From positions 1 through 52,183 of the forward strand of contig NZ_JADEVZ010000033.1 in assembly GCF_015207875.1 (NCBI RefSeq): a stretch of 52,183 nt of DNA. The letters run 5' to 3'. Below are positions 9,002 through 18,002 of this stretch, one piece after another; within the stretch, counting starts at the first letter, position 1; each line of letters starts with the position of its first letter. The position numbers and the translations under genes are program-made. Below the pieces are notes generated by a model, which was given only the letters and a program-made list of their open reading frames with translations, was not told the origin of the DNA and did not search any database. This DNA is from Dolichospermum sp. LEGE 00240 (GTDB lineage Bacteria; Cyanobacteriota; Cyanobacteriia; Cyanobacteriales; Nostocaceae).

Positions 9002-10324
9002 ATGGTACAAACTCCAGCTAAACCAAATACAAAAATCCCACCTTCAAAACACGAATTTGCAGAAATTATTCATCGTTTAGAAGCTGGCGGTTCAATGTTG
9101 CCAGATACTCCAGAAAACCTCATGCAAATTATCGGTATTTATAAAGCTTATGCTGTACCAATGGATTTCTATTGGCGAGACTTACTTTATATTGCCGAAA
9201 GAGTATTTTTAGATCCTTTACCAGCTTTTAAATATTTCTTACCCCCAGAATATTTAGACTTACATAATCACTATGCAGGTGATGACGCTGATTTAAGAAT
9301 TTGGCGAGGTATAGCTACTGCACACCCAGAACTTTTGGCATTTATGGAAAAAGGTGAAACCATGAAAATGCCAAAGATACTCCATCATTTATTCCATGAC
9401 AGAATCAACATGGAATTTGCGGAAGCTTGTATGCAAGCTATGTTATGGCATCGTAAAATGTATGCACCAGTTAACCAATTTGATGCCTATTTAGATTCCG
9501 AAGAATATAAAACTAATGCTGATCAAGCCATTAAAGCTTATTTTCGGAAAAATCCCCTGATGTTAGGACTTTATAAACTGTTTCCCGATATGTTTTTGGA
9601 ACAGTGCCGGATGATGTCCTATTATTCTAATCTCGGACTTTTCTGGGAAGTCATGGCACCAGTATTTTTTGAAATGTCAGACATTTATGATGAAGGTGGT
9701 TTCCAAGGTGTACCCGATGCTATGAATTTCCTTGTTAATGGCATATTTGCGATCGCCGGTCGTCCCATTTATCATCATGTTTATATTGATGGTGAATGTT
9801 ATGAAATCATCCCCAAATCTAAAGGTTTTACCTGGTTATACGAAGCCGCATTACCTTATGTGGAAGCTGTTTTTTATCGCACAGCCCCATTTAGAGGTAC
9901 AAAGTCTTATAATGCTCAAGCAGGACAAGTTCCCGAAGATCAAAAAGACTTCCATTATGGCATTCTTTACGCTGATGTCTTTCCCGTTGGTACAGCAGGC
10001 ATTCCCCCCACATTATTAATGCAAGATATGTTACACTTTTTGCCTCAATATCTTGTTGATTATTATCAAGAATATTGTCGAGGAGAAGAGGATATTTTGA
10101 TTCAATTGGGGATTACTTTTCAACGTTCCATGTATAATGTCACATCGGCGGTAATTCAAGCTTTAAGAACTGCCCTTTTGTATCCTTTAGATGATGAAAA
10201 CCCCAAGCATTTACAAGCAAATCGGGAATTTTTTGAAATGCAGCTAAATCGCTTTACTCGCACTGATTATGGTATGCGTGATGCAGCGAGGTTACGGAAC
10301 ATTCAAACACAAGATTATAGATAA
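9002..10324 (+). CDS. cupB: CO2 hydration protein (CupB/ChpX type)
   Basis: The 440-residue soluble protein belongs to the CupA/CupB (ChpY/ChpX) family, which binds the distal end of NDH-1MS complexes and is thought to hydrate CO2 vectorially using redox-driven proton pumping. Family-typical stretches include FYWRDLLYIAERVFLDPLPA, LPPEYLDLHNHYAGDDADL and HHLFHDRINMEFAEA, which supply several His, Asp and Glu residues that could bind a metal. It is the last gene of the ndhF-ndhD-cup unit. CupA operons normally continue with cupS; here a MITE-like repeat and a convergent gene follow, which argues for CupB. Confidence 0.85.
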   Translation: MVQTPAKPNTKIPPSKHEFAEIIHRLEAGGSMLPDTPENLMQIIGIYKAYAVPMDFYWRDLLYIAERVFLDPLPAFKYFLPPEYLDLHNHYAGDDADLRIWRGIATAHPELLAFMEKGETMKMPKILHHLFHDRINMEFAEACMQAMLWHRKMYAPVNQFDAYLDSEEYKTNADQAIKAYFRKNPLMLGLYKLFPDMFLEQCRMMSYYSNLGLFWEVMAPVFFEMSDIYDEGGFQGVPDAMNFLVNGIFAIAGRPIYHHVYIDGECYEIIPKSKGFTWLYEAALPYVEAVFYRTAPFRGTKSYNAQAGQVPEDQKDFHYGILYADVFPVGTAGIPPTLLMQDMLHFLPQYLVDYYQEYCRGEEDILIQLGITFQRSMYNVTSAVIQALRTALLYPLDDENPKHLQANREFFEMQLNRFTRTDYGMRDAARLRNIQTQDYR

Positions 10325-10326
10325 AT

Positions 10327-10466
10327 GGCGTTGCTGATAGCCTGCGTGGCGTAGCCATATTGAATGGAGGTATGAAACTCCCAAATTTAACCTTTAAAAC
10401 TCAAACCTCAGTGCGCCTTTGCGCCTTTGCGTGAGACTAAAATTCATACCCTGAATCAGCAACGCC
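10327..10466. mobile_element. MITE-like element, family B, complete copy
   Basis: A 140-bp non-coding element has perfect 12-bp terminal inverted repeats, ggcgttgctgat (10327-10338) and atcagcaacgcc (10455-10466), with second inner arms ggtatgaa and ttcatacc. It starts two bases after the cupB stop codon. The interior includes gcgcctttgcgcctttgcgtg. Related copies are at 23706-23839 and, lacking the right end, at 19311-19396. No target duplication could be identified confidently. Confidence 0.7.
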
Positions 10467-10490
10467 TTTTTTTAATACCTCATGTCCTTA

Positions 10491-10961
10491 TCAGTGATTT
10501 TTGCAACCACCTTTACCATGATCGTGGTCGTGATTATGTCCATGAGAACAGCCTTGGAGGTTCTGCTGCATGAGGTTTTCACTCATTGGTTTTAAAGACT
10601 CATCTACGGCTTTTAAGCCTATCCATGCGTCAATTTTCTCAACATCAAAGCCGACTTCTCTTTTATCCCCTACTTGAATCAAGGGACGACGGATTAATAA
10701 GGGATCTCTTAGCATCATGACTAAAGCATTTTCAGCGGTGATGTTTTCAGGATTCACCTCTCCTGATTTTACACTAGGTGCGGCTTTATTGAACCATTCA
10801 CTGACCGGGCGATCGCCAAAAAATGACCGTAATTTTTCCACTGTCCAAGGTTCTGTTAATAGATTATATGTTACTACTTCATGACCTGCGGCTGTGAGCA
10901 AAACTTTTTGCTTTATACCACCTTTACAGCCTGGTTTTTCATAGAAAATTACTCTGGCCAT
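10491..10961 (-). CDS. ArsC/Spx-family nitrogenase-associated protein with His-rich tail
   Basis: The 156-residue thioredoxin-fold protein of the ArsC/Spx superfamily starts MARVIFYEKPGCKGGIKQK, with a single active-site-like cysteine at position 12 and no CxxC. It fits the subgroup annotated as nitrogenase-associated protein (NifO-like), known from nif regions of diazotrophs. The last 20 residues are unusual, GCSHGHNHDHDHGKGGCKNH, a metal-binding tail with six histidines and two cysteines. The sequence aggaga lies 8 bp before the start. It ends a minus-strand series that includes a cupin gene. Arsenate reductase activity is unlikely, because the C-terminal resolving cysteines are lacking and the context is nitrogen-fixation-like. 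Confidence 0.75.
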   Translation of the reverse strand: MARVIFYEKPGCKGGIKQKVLLTAAGHEVVTYNLLTEPWTVEKLRSFFGDRPVSEWFNKAAPSVKSGEVNPENITAENALVMMLRDPLLIRRPLIQVGDKREVGFDVEKIDAWIGLKAVDESLKPMSENLMQQNLQGCSHGHNHDHDHGKGGCKNH

Positions 10962-11147
10962 TGCTGTTTCTCCTATGAGGTTATGGTTGGATATTTGGAT
11001 AGTAAATAATTAACCGCAGATAAATTTATATCCCCGACTTCTAAGATTAATTATCCATTTCTCGACAATATCTAAAAAGAAGTCTGGGATCTTAATCTCT
11101 ATAATATTCATTAGCATAATCTGTTATTTAGTTTTTTGCCACTACTT

Positions 11148-11759
11148 TTAAAAGTTTTTAGCACTGTGGTTAATTACGTCAAATTCAAATCTCTGTTTTG
11201 GGTTGGTTTCTCCATAAATATTAAATGTTACTGTTGGTTCTTCACCAATGGCTTGCACTTGATGTATTGTTTGCGGTGTAAAACTCACAATATCACCAGG
11301 AGATAAATTTATTTCGCCTGTTTTTTCAATTTGGTCAGGAAAATCTGGGTGAGAACTACGTCGCCAAAATGTATTTTTTTCTTGACCTTTTAAGATTGCA
11401 ACTACTCCCCATGTGCCATGATTATGAATATTAGAACTTGTCCCCGGTACAAATGTTACTGTTTGCACAGTTAGGGGAAATCCTAATTCATCATATAATA
11501 GTAAAACAGAGACTCCTGTTTTGGCATCAGGTTGTAAAGATTGACTTTGTACCCAATAGGAATTAATAATTAATCGTCTTACCAACTTTCTAATTTCTGG
11601 TAGTCGCGTTGATTCATCTTCGACATTTTTAAGAACATCTTCGACTTGCGTTAAAAAGTGATAGAGACGATAATTATCACGCAATAAATCCCATGATCTT
11701 GCTGATTGACAAACTTGATATTCTCCGGTTTCAGCAACAAATAAATCCCGACCGTGCAT
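11148..11759 (-). CDS. Cupin-fold metalloenzyme (cysteine dioxygenase-like)
   Basis: The 203-residue protein has a double-stranded beta-helix core with cupin motif 1 IHNHGTWGVVAILKG (two histidines and the Gly-rich turn, about residues 112-126) and motif 2 LSPGDIVSFTPQTIHQV (about residues 153-169, final His). This matches predicted metal-dependent cupins related to type I cysteine dioxygenase. The N-terminal third is helical. It starts five bases after the stop of a possible 57-residue gene on the same strand and lies upstream of the ArsC-like gene. A role in sulfur or iron-sulfur supply for nitrogenase is an inference from position only. Confidence 0.65.
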   Translation of the reverse strand: MHGRDLFVAETGEYQVCQSARSWDLLRDNYRLYHFLTQVEDVLKNVEDESTRLPEIRKLVRRLIINSYWVQSQSLQPDAKTGVSVLLLYDELGFPLTVQTVTFVPGTSSNIHNHGTWGVVAILKGQEKNTFWRRSSHPDFPDQIEKTGEINLSPGDIVSFTPQTIHQVQAIGEEPTVTFNIYGETNPKQRFEFDVINHSAKNF

Positions 11760-11764
11760 AATTT

Positions 11765-11938
11765 TTAAAATATTGACTGTGGAGAACTAGGTAAAAAAAT
11801 TATAGGAGGAGAGGTTTGAGGCATTTTAGTTACAGGAGTTAGGGGAGATGTAGGCATTCCCGGTAGAATCACAGTATCCTGGGTAGACAATGAGGATATT
11901 AGATGGGAATTTGAGTTGAAAGATAACCAATTATTCAT
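11765..11938 (-). CDS. Possible 57-residue Pro/Ser-rich protein upstream of the cupin gene
   Basis: An ATG-initiated frame encodes MNNWLSFNSNSHLISSL followed by a Ser/Pro/Thr-rich segment, and ends five bases before the cupin start, an arrangement compatible with translational coupling. No good ribosome-binding site is visible, and composition rather than homology is the only support. It may instead be untranslated leader. Confidence 0.3.
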   Translation of the reverse strand: MNNWLSFNSNSHLISSLSTQDTVILPGMPTSPLTPVTKMPQTSPPIIFLPSSPQSIF

Positions 11939-11995
11939 GATTCGTAATTTGTTGATTGCTTTGTCATTTGTAGAGGTTGTTCCCTATCCCCAGAT

Positions 11996-12478
11996 TTAAT
12001 CTTCTTCTGGTGGACGAGTTAAAATATCAAGAAGAATACCAGCACCAAAATCATTTTTATCATCAATACCTTTGATTCTGGCACTGATTTCTTTCCCTTG
12101 TTCTATCTTTCCTAGTTTAGCTAATACCAAACCAGAAGCAGCATAAGCAGTGAGGTACAATCTGATTTGAGATTCTTCACGACGGTTAACTAGAATGGGT
12201 TTAAGTTCTTGCCAATCATCAGGTAGACTTTCCGCTTTTTTTATTTTAGCGGTTATTTTCTCTGCTGTTGTCAGTGCTAAGACATAATTATTTTTGTAGT
12301 AAAAATATCTATAGGCTGCAACTAAAACATCTGTGTTATCTCCTGTTTTAGCTAACGCTTGCTGCATATATTTTGTAGATTCTTCGGTATTTTCCCAAGT
12401 CTTTGCCGCTAAGATCAATAATTCTTTGACATCATCTGCTACATCAAACCATGAAAAGCCATTTGTATGAATTTGCAT
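11996..12478 (-). CDS. Helical, TPR-like protein of unknown function
   Basis: The 160-residue protein is predicted to be all-helical, with repeats of the type AAKTWENTEESTKYMQQALAK and ALTTAEKITAKIKKAES that resemble degenerate tetratricopeptide helices. It is Lys/Glu-rich, has no signal peptide or membrane span, and ends acidic (RPPEED). It precedes the cupin and ArsC-like genes on the same strand, so it may belong to the same accessory group; I recognise no named family. Confidence 0.6.
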   Translation of the reverse strand: MQIHTNGFSWFDVADDVKELLILAAKTWENTEESTKYMQQALAKTGDNTDVLVAAYRYFYYKNNYVLALTTAEKITAKIKKAESLPDDWQELKPILVNRREESQIRLYLTAYAASGLVLAKLGKIEQGKEISARIKGIDDKNDFGAGILLDILTRPPEED

Positions 12479-12629
12479 AATAGGTAATTAATTCCATTTG
12501 TTCTGGAATATCTGGAATTTATCATATCTACTATTTAACAGGTAAAATTATATTTAGTTAGATAAATTTAATTATTTTATCACTTTGGTAAAATCAGAGA
12601 AAATGAAGTTTTTCCACAATGTGTAGTAT

Positions 12630-13354
12630 TTGTATGGTGCTTTACGGCTTTGCCTAACGACCATAGAAGCTGAGAATAATTGTTTGACATTAATTTACGA
12701 ATTAGGCGATGATAGATGGGAGAATTATGTTATACTAAATAAACGTATCAACGGATTCATCTTTTTAGTTGATTGTGTTTATCATAGGTGTAGCTGGAAA
12801 TATCAAGACAGGAGTTTTAGATATTGTTTTTTGGATAGCGGACACCATTTGAGTGCTATCGCTGCTTTTGCATATCTTCACGAAAACAACATACAACTAT
12901 GTTTTGATTTTGATAAACTTATTCTCAATGCAGATTTGGGATTTGAGAATAAGGAGTTTATTACTAGTTGTGTGATATCGGCAAAAGGTGCAAAAAAATC
13001 AGTTAGATATAGAAATTTACTCAGTGGTTCATGATATCGAGGGAATTTCACCAGGGTTATATAAAAATACACATCTGATTACAGCGGGTAATTTTAGGGG
13101 AAAAATAGGTTTTTTGTGCATTAATCAGCCTCTAGCTAGAGATTGTGCTGTAACGGGAGTTTTTCGTGTCCGATTAGTTAGGTTATCAAACCGCTATGCA
13201 ATTAGCCGGATTTGTCGGACAGAGAGTGTATTTATTGAGAAATTATTGGGGAATAGATTTTAGTGGTATTGGTGCTTTCTATGATGACGAAACCCAAGCC
13301 TTTCTAGAAACCAATAAGGACGTATTGTATGCAATGGTAATTGGTAATCAATAG
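12630..13354 (+). pseudogene. SagB-type nitroreductase-like dehydrogenase, frameshifted
   Basis: Successive pieces of one FMN-dependent SagB-type dehydrogenase lie in different frames. Piece one (to 13034) holds LDSGHHLSAIAAFAYLHENN, typical of the D-GH region. Piece two (about 12988-13263) contains YSVVHDIEGISPGLYKN, the usual GLY motif. Piece three (13196-13354) contains MQLAGFVGQRVYLLRNYWG and GIGAFYDDETQAFL and ends at TAG 13352. At least two frameshifts separate them and the N-terminus is poorly defined, so the gene is dead. SagB enzymes oxidise azolines in peptide natural products; many cyanobacterial members are of unknown role. It sits on the opposite strand inside the nitrogen/hydrogen accessory group. 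Confidence 0.6.
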
Positions 13355-13368
13355 GAAAATAACCGGAC

Positions 13369-13743
13369 ATGGCGAGAACAAAAAATGAATTCCATGCTGA
13401 TGATAAGCACCCTATACAGCCAACATCAGCAGATATTATGCTTAGACAACAGTTAGAGCATTCAATTAGCAAATACTTTTATGAAGGATGCGATCGCATT
13501 ATTCATAGTTTGTTGTCTAATTGTCGTTGGTATGCCACAACTCATGCCAGTATTTTGACCTTAGTAATTGAATGTCCTGACCAAGTTACTAACTGGCAAA
13601 TTTTGCAACAAATTGTCCCTATGGCTAATGTTCTCTATGGCATTGTTAGCAGTGCCAAAATCCGGGTGTGTCCTCCAGATAGTCAAACTGTACCTTTTGA
13701 AATGAGAGTAGATGAGTTGCCAGTTTATCGTGATTGGATTTGA
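13369..13743 (+). CDS. Conserved-looking protein of unknown function next to hupW
   Basis: The 124-residue protein has a hydrophilic N-terminus, then an alpha/beta-looking core (ILTLVIECPDQVTNWQILQQ and GIVSSAKIRVCPP), and ends VDELPVYRDWI. It starts 14 bp after the SagB pseudogene and is convergent with the hydrogenase protease, with 27 bp between them. No catalytic motif is visible. Position suggests an accessory role in hydrogenase or nitrogen metabolism, but the family is not recognised. Confidence 0.6.
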   Translation: MARTKNEFHADDKHPIQPTSADIMLRQQLEHSISKYFYEGCDRIIHSLLSNCRWYATTHASILTLVIECPDQVTNWQILQQIVPMANVLYGIVSSAKIRVCPPDSQTVPFEMRVDELPVYRDWI

Positions 13744-13770
13744 TGCAATTAGGGATCTAAGATATGTTGA

Positions 13771-14244
13771 TTAGGTCATAACATTCTGTTGGATAATTAT
13801 GATTAGTTCGGCAAAAACTAAATCAGCAGAACGTTGGACAACAGGACTTAATTCCAGCCCCAAATCCAGATTTTTAGCTTCAATTAAATAGACTATCACC
13901 TCTTGGGGAAAATCATCGCCAAAGATTTTTTTTCCAGCGGACAGAGCATGATCCCAACGAAAATCATGTAAGTTGTAACTAGGTTCGGGTAGTGCCTCTA
14001 ATTCCTTCCCTGGGACTTTAAATATAGCACCTGCTTCTGAACCTGTGCAACTAGCATCAAGAATAATTAATTTTTGACTTCCTCTCGCTTGAAACATCAC
14101 CTCCATTCCCGCAGTTCCACTATCGAAAACGCGGATGTTGGGGTGGGGATTTTGGGCGAGATATTGCTGTAAACGTTGGGCAATAATTACGCCAACAGCA
14201 TCATCATTCCGATTGAGATTGCCACAACCAATGATAGTTAGCAT
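13771..14244 (-). CDS. hupW: Hydrogenase maturation endopeptidase HupW
   Basis: The 157-residue protein is an M52-family protease that trims the C-terminus of the NiFe hydrogenase large subunit after nickel insertion. The N-terminal IIGCGNLNRNDDAVG is the family signature with the first nickel-contacting acidic residue; LIILDASCTGSEAG carries the second, and SYNLHDFRWDHALS supplies candidate histidines for the third. Length is normal for the family. HupW is specific for the uptake hydrogenase HupSL, which recycles H2 made by nitrogenase in heterocysts; HoxW would serve the bidirectional enzyme. HupW is preferred from the nitrogen-fixation context, not from a specificity residue. Confidence 0.8.
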   Translation of the reverse strand: MLTIIGCGNLNRNDDAVGVIIAQRLQQYLAQNPHPNIRVFDSGTAGMEVMFQARGSQKLIILDASCTGSEAGAIFKVPGKELEALPEPSYNLHDFRWDHALSAGKKIFGDDFPQEVIVYLIEAKNLDLGLELSPVVQRSADLVFAELIIIIQQNVMT

Positions 14245-14446
14245 GGGATATTTATAATAACATGAATATTATCAACTTGGCACAAAAAATTAAAATTTAC
14301 GGAAATTCTGACTACATCTTTGATCATTAACTTTATAGTAGCTATAGCAGCCGTAAGTCAGTGACAAAAATTTGTCTTTATTCTCTCTGCGTTTATCTGT
14401 AGTGGTTAGTCAAAAATCATTCTTACCCATCAGATAGAATTGCTAT

Positions 14447-14815
14447 ATGCTAGTATTTCGTGAAACAGAGACTAAAGGTAGAGGGATATTTGCCAGACAA
14501 GATTTTGCTAGAGGAGATCTAATTGAAACATCCCCTGTGATTGTAATTCCTAAACAGCAGGTTAAGTTAATTGCTAAAACTGTGTTATTAAATTATTATT
14601 TTGGTTGGCATGGAGAAAGCGGGGCAATAGGTTTAGGTTTTGCTTCTCTTTTTAATCATTCTTATCATCCTAATGCGGTTTATATTAAGAACTTTGCGAA
14701 AAATATCATTGATATTGTTGCTTATAAATATATTCGGGAAGGGCAGGAAATCACGATTAATTATAATGGGCAGGTTGATGATATTTCTCCTGTGTGGTTT
14801 GATGTGGAGGAATAA
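14447..14815 (+). CDS. SET-domain protein
   Basis: The 122-residue protein is a compact SET domain. It has the first motif GRGIFARQDFARGDLI (residues about 12-27), the NHS motif in SLFNHSYHPNAVYIKNF (near 70) and the closing motif GQEITINYNG (near 100). These form the S-adenosylmethionine and lysine-binding sites of SET methyltransferases. It lacks the post-SET cysteines. Stand-alone SET proteins occur in many bacteria, with mostly unknown substrates. It is convergent with the peroxiredoxin gene, and a hairpin lies between them. Confidence 0.8.
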   Translation: MLVFRETETKGRGIFARQDFARGDLIETSPVIVIPKQQVKLIAKTVLLNYYFGWHGESGAIGLGFASLFNHSYHPNAVYIKNFAKNIIDIVAYKYIREGQEITINYNGQVDDISPVWFDVEE

Positions 14816-14850
14816 GGCACAGACAACTTATTCAGCCAACCCTAAGTAAT

Positions 14851-14877
14851 GGTGGGTTACACTGTTGTTAACCCACC
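14851..14877. terminator. Bidirectional hairpin between convergent genes
   Basis: The arms ggtgggtta (14851-14859) and taacccacc (14869-14877) form a perfect 9-bp stem with a 9-base loop, placed between the ends of the SET gene (14815) and the peroxiredoxin gene (14891). A T-run is weak on both sides, so termination efficiency is uncertain. Confidence 0.5.
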
Positions 14878-14890
14878 CGACAATGAAAAC

Positions 14891-15529
14891 CTATTTATTA
14901 GGTTGAGGAGTCATCCGTAAATAAGGTTTAATTTCTGCATAACCTTTAGGAAACTTGGCTTTGAGAACTTCAGGATCTTTCAAAGATGGGACAATCACCA
15001 CATCTTGACCATCTTTCCAGTCTGCGGGGGTAGCAACACTGTAATTATCAGTTAATTGCAGAGAATCAATGACGCGCAAAATTTCATCAAAGTTGCGGCC
15101 AGTGCTAGGAGGATAGGTAAAAGAAAGACGGAGTTTTTTGTTGTTGTCAATGACAAACACAGAACGCACGGTGACAGTAGCCGCTGCGTTGGGGTGAATC
15201 ATATCATAAAGTTCAGAAACCTGACGATCTGGATCTGCCAAAATTGGGTAATTGAGGGTGGTGTTTTGGGTTTCTTCAATATCCCCTACCCAACCTTTAT
15301 GAGATTCTACATCATCAACGCTGAGAGCGATCGCTTTGACATTGCGTTTGTCAAATTCTGGTTTAAGTTTGGCAACAGTTCCGAGTTCGGTGGTGCAAAC
15401 TGGTGTAAAGTCAGCAGGATGAGAAAATAGTACCACCCAGCTATCACCCGCCCAGGCGTAAAAGTCAATTTCCCCGTGAGTAGAGGCTTGAGTAAAGTTA
15501 GGTACTGTATCACCAAGACGAAGAGTCAT
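14891..15529 (-). CDS. 1-Cys peroxiredoxin (Prx6 type)
   Basis: The 212-residue peroxiredoxin reduces H2O2 and alkyl hydroperoxides. The catalytic motif HPADFTPVCTTE gives peroxidatic Cys45 with Thr42, and Cys45 is the only cysteine in the protein, so it is a 1-Cys enzyme. The long C-terminal extension after residue 160, with DWKDGQDVVIVPSL and a final YLRMTPQP, is the dimerisation arm of the Prx6 class. In diazotrophic cyanobacteria such enzymes help protect cells from oxidative stress. It is transcribed alone. Confidence 0.92.
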   Translation of the reverse strand: MTLRLGDTVPNFTQASTHGEIDFYAWAGDSWVVLFSHPADFTPVCTTELGTVAKLKPEFDKRNVKAIALSVDDVESHKGWVGDIEETQNTTLNYPILADPDRQVSELYDMIHPNAAATVTVRSVFVIDNNKKLRLSFTYPPSTGRNFDEILRVIDSLQLTDNYSVATPADWKDGQDVVIVPSLKDPEVLKAKFPKGYAEIKPYLRMTPQPNK

Positions 15530-15637
15530 GTCAGATTCCCTGTATTTTAAGAAAACATCTATATTCTACTGTGACAGTATGACACAAAAGACCGATTACC
15601 CCATCGGGCTGTCGCGGTTTGCAACAAAATTTTAAGT

Positions 15638-17074
15638 TTAAGTTAGGTGTTGTTCAACTTTTGCCACTAATTCATTTGTCCAATGGTGGACAAGTTCAGC
15701 ATTTGCGGCCTCTACCATAACTCTAATTACGGGTTCTGTTCCCGAAGCCCGAACTAAGATTCTACCATGATCACCCATTGCGACTTCAGCTTTAGCGATC
15801 GCTTGTTGGACAGGTTGACAACTTTCCCATCCTAACCGTCGTTCCCGATCTAATACTCGCACATTCCGTAAAACTTGCGGATAGGTTTGGAAACTTTGAT
15901 CTACCATTTCTCCCAAGGAGAGATTAGCCTCTTTCACCACCGCTGCAATATGCAAGGCTGTTAATAACCCATCTCCAGTCATGGCATAATGACTACACAG
16001 GATATGTCCTGACTGTTCTCCGCCCAACATTCCCCCAGTTTTTCGCATTTCCGCTTGCACATATTGATCACCGACAGCGGTGCGAATTAATTTACCACCT
16101 ATTTGTTCCCAAGCCCGTTCAAAGCCTAAATTAGCCATCACAGTAGAAACTATCAGATTATCTGGGAGTTGTTGTTTTTGTTGTAAATGGCGACCCCAAA
16201 GGTAAAGAATGTAATCACCATTAACGGTTCTGCCCGTATTATCCACAGCTAAAACCCGATCTGCATCGCCATCAAAAGCAAAACCCATATCGGCTTGATG
16301 TTCTATGACTGCGGCTTGGAGAATATCTAAATGTGTAGAACCGCAATTGACATTAATGCGATCGCCATCTGCCTGATTATGTAAACAAATGACCTCCGCA
16401 CCCATTTCTGTAAATACCGCAGGTGCTAAACCTACAGCCGCACCCCAAGCTAAATCTAAAACAATCTTCATGCCTTGGAGAGTCAGTCCAGATGCCAAAG
16501 GTGTTTGGATAGACTGGCTATATGTTTTGATTAACTCAGGGCGGGAATAATGTCTACCACAATGATTTATTCTCACATCTGGGGATAATTGACCTCGTAA
16601 TCCCGCCTCAATTTCGCTTTGTAGGGCTTTAGATAACTTACCACCCTGGGCATCAAAGATTTTAATTCCGTTGTCTTCTGGAGGATTGTGGCTGGCGGAA
16701 ATCATGATTCCCCCAATGGCATCGGTGATGCTGGCCAGATAGGCTACACAAGGTGTAGGACATAATCCCAAATACCACACTTCCAAACCAGCCGCAGTTA
16801 AACCGGCGCTCAAAGCCATTGCTAACATATCACTGGAATTTCGGGAATCTTGTCCCAGAATAATTGGACCGGGAACAGTGGCATAATTACGGAGGACAAC
16901 TCCCGCCCAAAAACCCACTTGTAAAGCCAAAGGCGCATTCAGTAAGTCTCCCACCTTGCTACGAATGCCATCTGTACCAAATAAAGTATTAATTGGCAGT
17001 GGTATGGAATTAAACACCCCACTATTCTCAATTTCGGAAATACAGCCTTGATTTCGAGCCATTGATGAAACCAT
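15638..17074 (-). CDS. glmM: Phosphoglucosamine mutase
   Basis: GlmM converts glucosamine-6-phosphate to glucosamine-1-phosphate for UDP-GlcNAc and peptidoglycan synthesis. Visible motifs are [10 protein letters not shown], the phosphoserine loop [16 protein letters not shown] (Ser128 with the start used here), the Mg-binding [14 protein letters not shown], the sugar-binding GGEQSGHI and the phosphate-binding [15 protein letters not shown]. The start at 17074 gives [10 protein letters not shown], the usual beginning in related cyanobacteria; an ATG seven codons upstream (17095) is also open. Divergent from heme oxygenase, with a 210-bp shared upstream region. Confidence 0.95.
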   Translation of the reverse strand: MVSSMARNQGCISEIENSGVFNSIPLPINTLFGTDGIRSKVGDLLNAPLALQVGFWAGVVLRNYATVPGPIILGQDSRNSSDMLAMALSAGLTAAGLEVWYLGLCPTPCVAYLASITDAIGGIMISASHNPPEDNGIKIFDAQGGKLSKALQSEIEAGLRGQLSPDVRINHCGRHYSRPELIKTYSQSIQTPLASGLTLQGMKIVLDLAWGAAVGLAPAVFTEMGAEVICLHNQADGDRINVNCGSTHLDILQAAVIEHQADMGFAFDGDADRVLAVDNTGRTVNGDYILYLWGRHLQQKQQLPDNLIVSTVMANLGFERAWEQIGGKLIRTAVGDQYVQAEMRKTGGMLGGEQSGHILCSHYAMTGDGLLTALHIAAVVKEANLSLGEMVDQSFQTYPQVLRNVRVLDRERRLGWESCQPVQQAIAKAEVAMGDHGRILVRASGTEPVIRVMVEAANAELVHHWTNELVAKVEQHLT

Positions 17075-17284
17075 AAATTTAAAAACTCCACACAATCACA
17101 CAGGAGAATAGCACTTTCTTCCATTATTCTTGACGCTAATAAAACGCCAAAGGAACTCATTGCTTAATTATTTTTAATATAAATTCTCATCAAATAGTTC
17201 TAATCTTACATTTTAATGGGGTTTTTTCACCATTACGGACAAAAAACTCCCACAGTTAATTTTTTTACAGTTGAGAATTTTAAT

Positions 17285-18001
17285 ATGAACAGCAATTTAG
17301 CAAACAAACTACGTGTAGGTACAAAAAAAGCACATACTATGGCAGAAAACGTGGGTTTTGTCAAGTGTTTTTTAAAGGGAGTTGTGGAGAAAAACTCTTA
17401 CCGCAAGTTGGTTGCTAACTTTTACTTCATTTACTCCGCTATGGAAGAGGAAATGGAAAAACACAAGCATCACCCAATTTTAAGCAAAATTTACTTTCCT
17501 GAACTGAACCGCAAGCATACCTTAGAGCAAGACCTTCATTACTACTATGGTTACAATTGGCGAGAGCAAATCAAATTATCTGCTGCGGGTGCGGAGTATG
17601 TAAACCGGATTCGGGAAATTTCCGCCACTGAACCAGAATTATTAATTGCTCATTCCTATACCCGTTATCTAGGTGATTTATCAGGGGGACAAATCCTCAA
17701 AGGTATTGCCCAAACAGCAATGAAGCTGGGTGAAGGTGAAGGAACTGCTTTTTATGAGTTTGCAGATATTACCGATGAAAAGGCATTTAAAGCTAAGTAT
17801 CGAGCCAATTTAGATGCTATGCCTATTGATGATTCTACAGGCGATCGCATTACTGAAGAAGCAAATGCCGCTTTTGGTGTGAACATGAAAATGTTCCAAG
17901 AGTTGGAAGGTAATCTAATTAAAGCGATCGGCATCATGGTTTATAATGCCATGACCCGCAAACGGACAAAAGGTAGCACTGAATTGGTAACTGCGGAATA
18001 A
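17285..18001 (+). CDS. ho1: Heme oxygenase
   Basis: The 238-residue enzyme opens heme to biliverdin IX-alpha with ferredoxin electrons, feeding phycocyanobilin synthesis. The proximal histidine is in GTKKAHTMAEN near the N-terminus, and the distal-helix signature YTRYLGDLSGGQILKGIAQ is intact. The start MNSNLANKLRVG matches the usual length; the frame is open 23 codons further upstream, but that extension is not family-like. The C-terminus lacks a membrane anchor, as expected for the soluble cyanobacterial form. Whether it is ho1 or the microaerobic ho2 cannot be fixed from one copy; ho1 is assumed. Confidence 0.93.
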   Translation: MNSNLANKLRVGTKKAHTMAENVGFVKCFLKGVVEKNSYRKLVANFYFIYSAMEEEMEKHKHHPILSKIYFPELNRKHTLEQDLHYYYGYNWREQIKLSAAGAEYVNRIREISATEPELLIAHSYTRYLGDLSGGQILKGIAQTAMKLGEGEGTAFYEFADITDEKAFKAKYRANLDAMPIDDSTGDRITEEANAAFGVNMKMFQELEGNLIKAIGIMVYNAMTRKRTKGSTELVTAE

Positions 18002-18002
18002 T

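Noticed and set aside
10491-10961. Arsenate reductase
   Set aside because: Only one active-site-like cysteine, a His-rich tail and no ars genes nearby; the nitrogenase-associated subgroup fits better.
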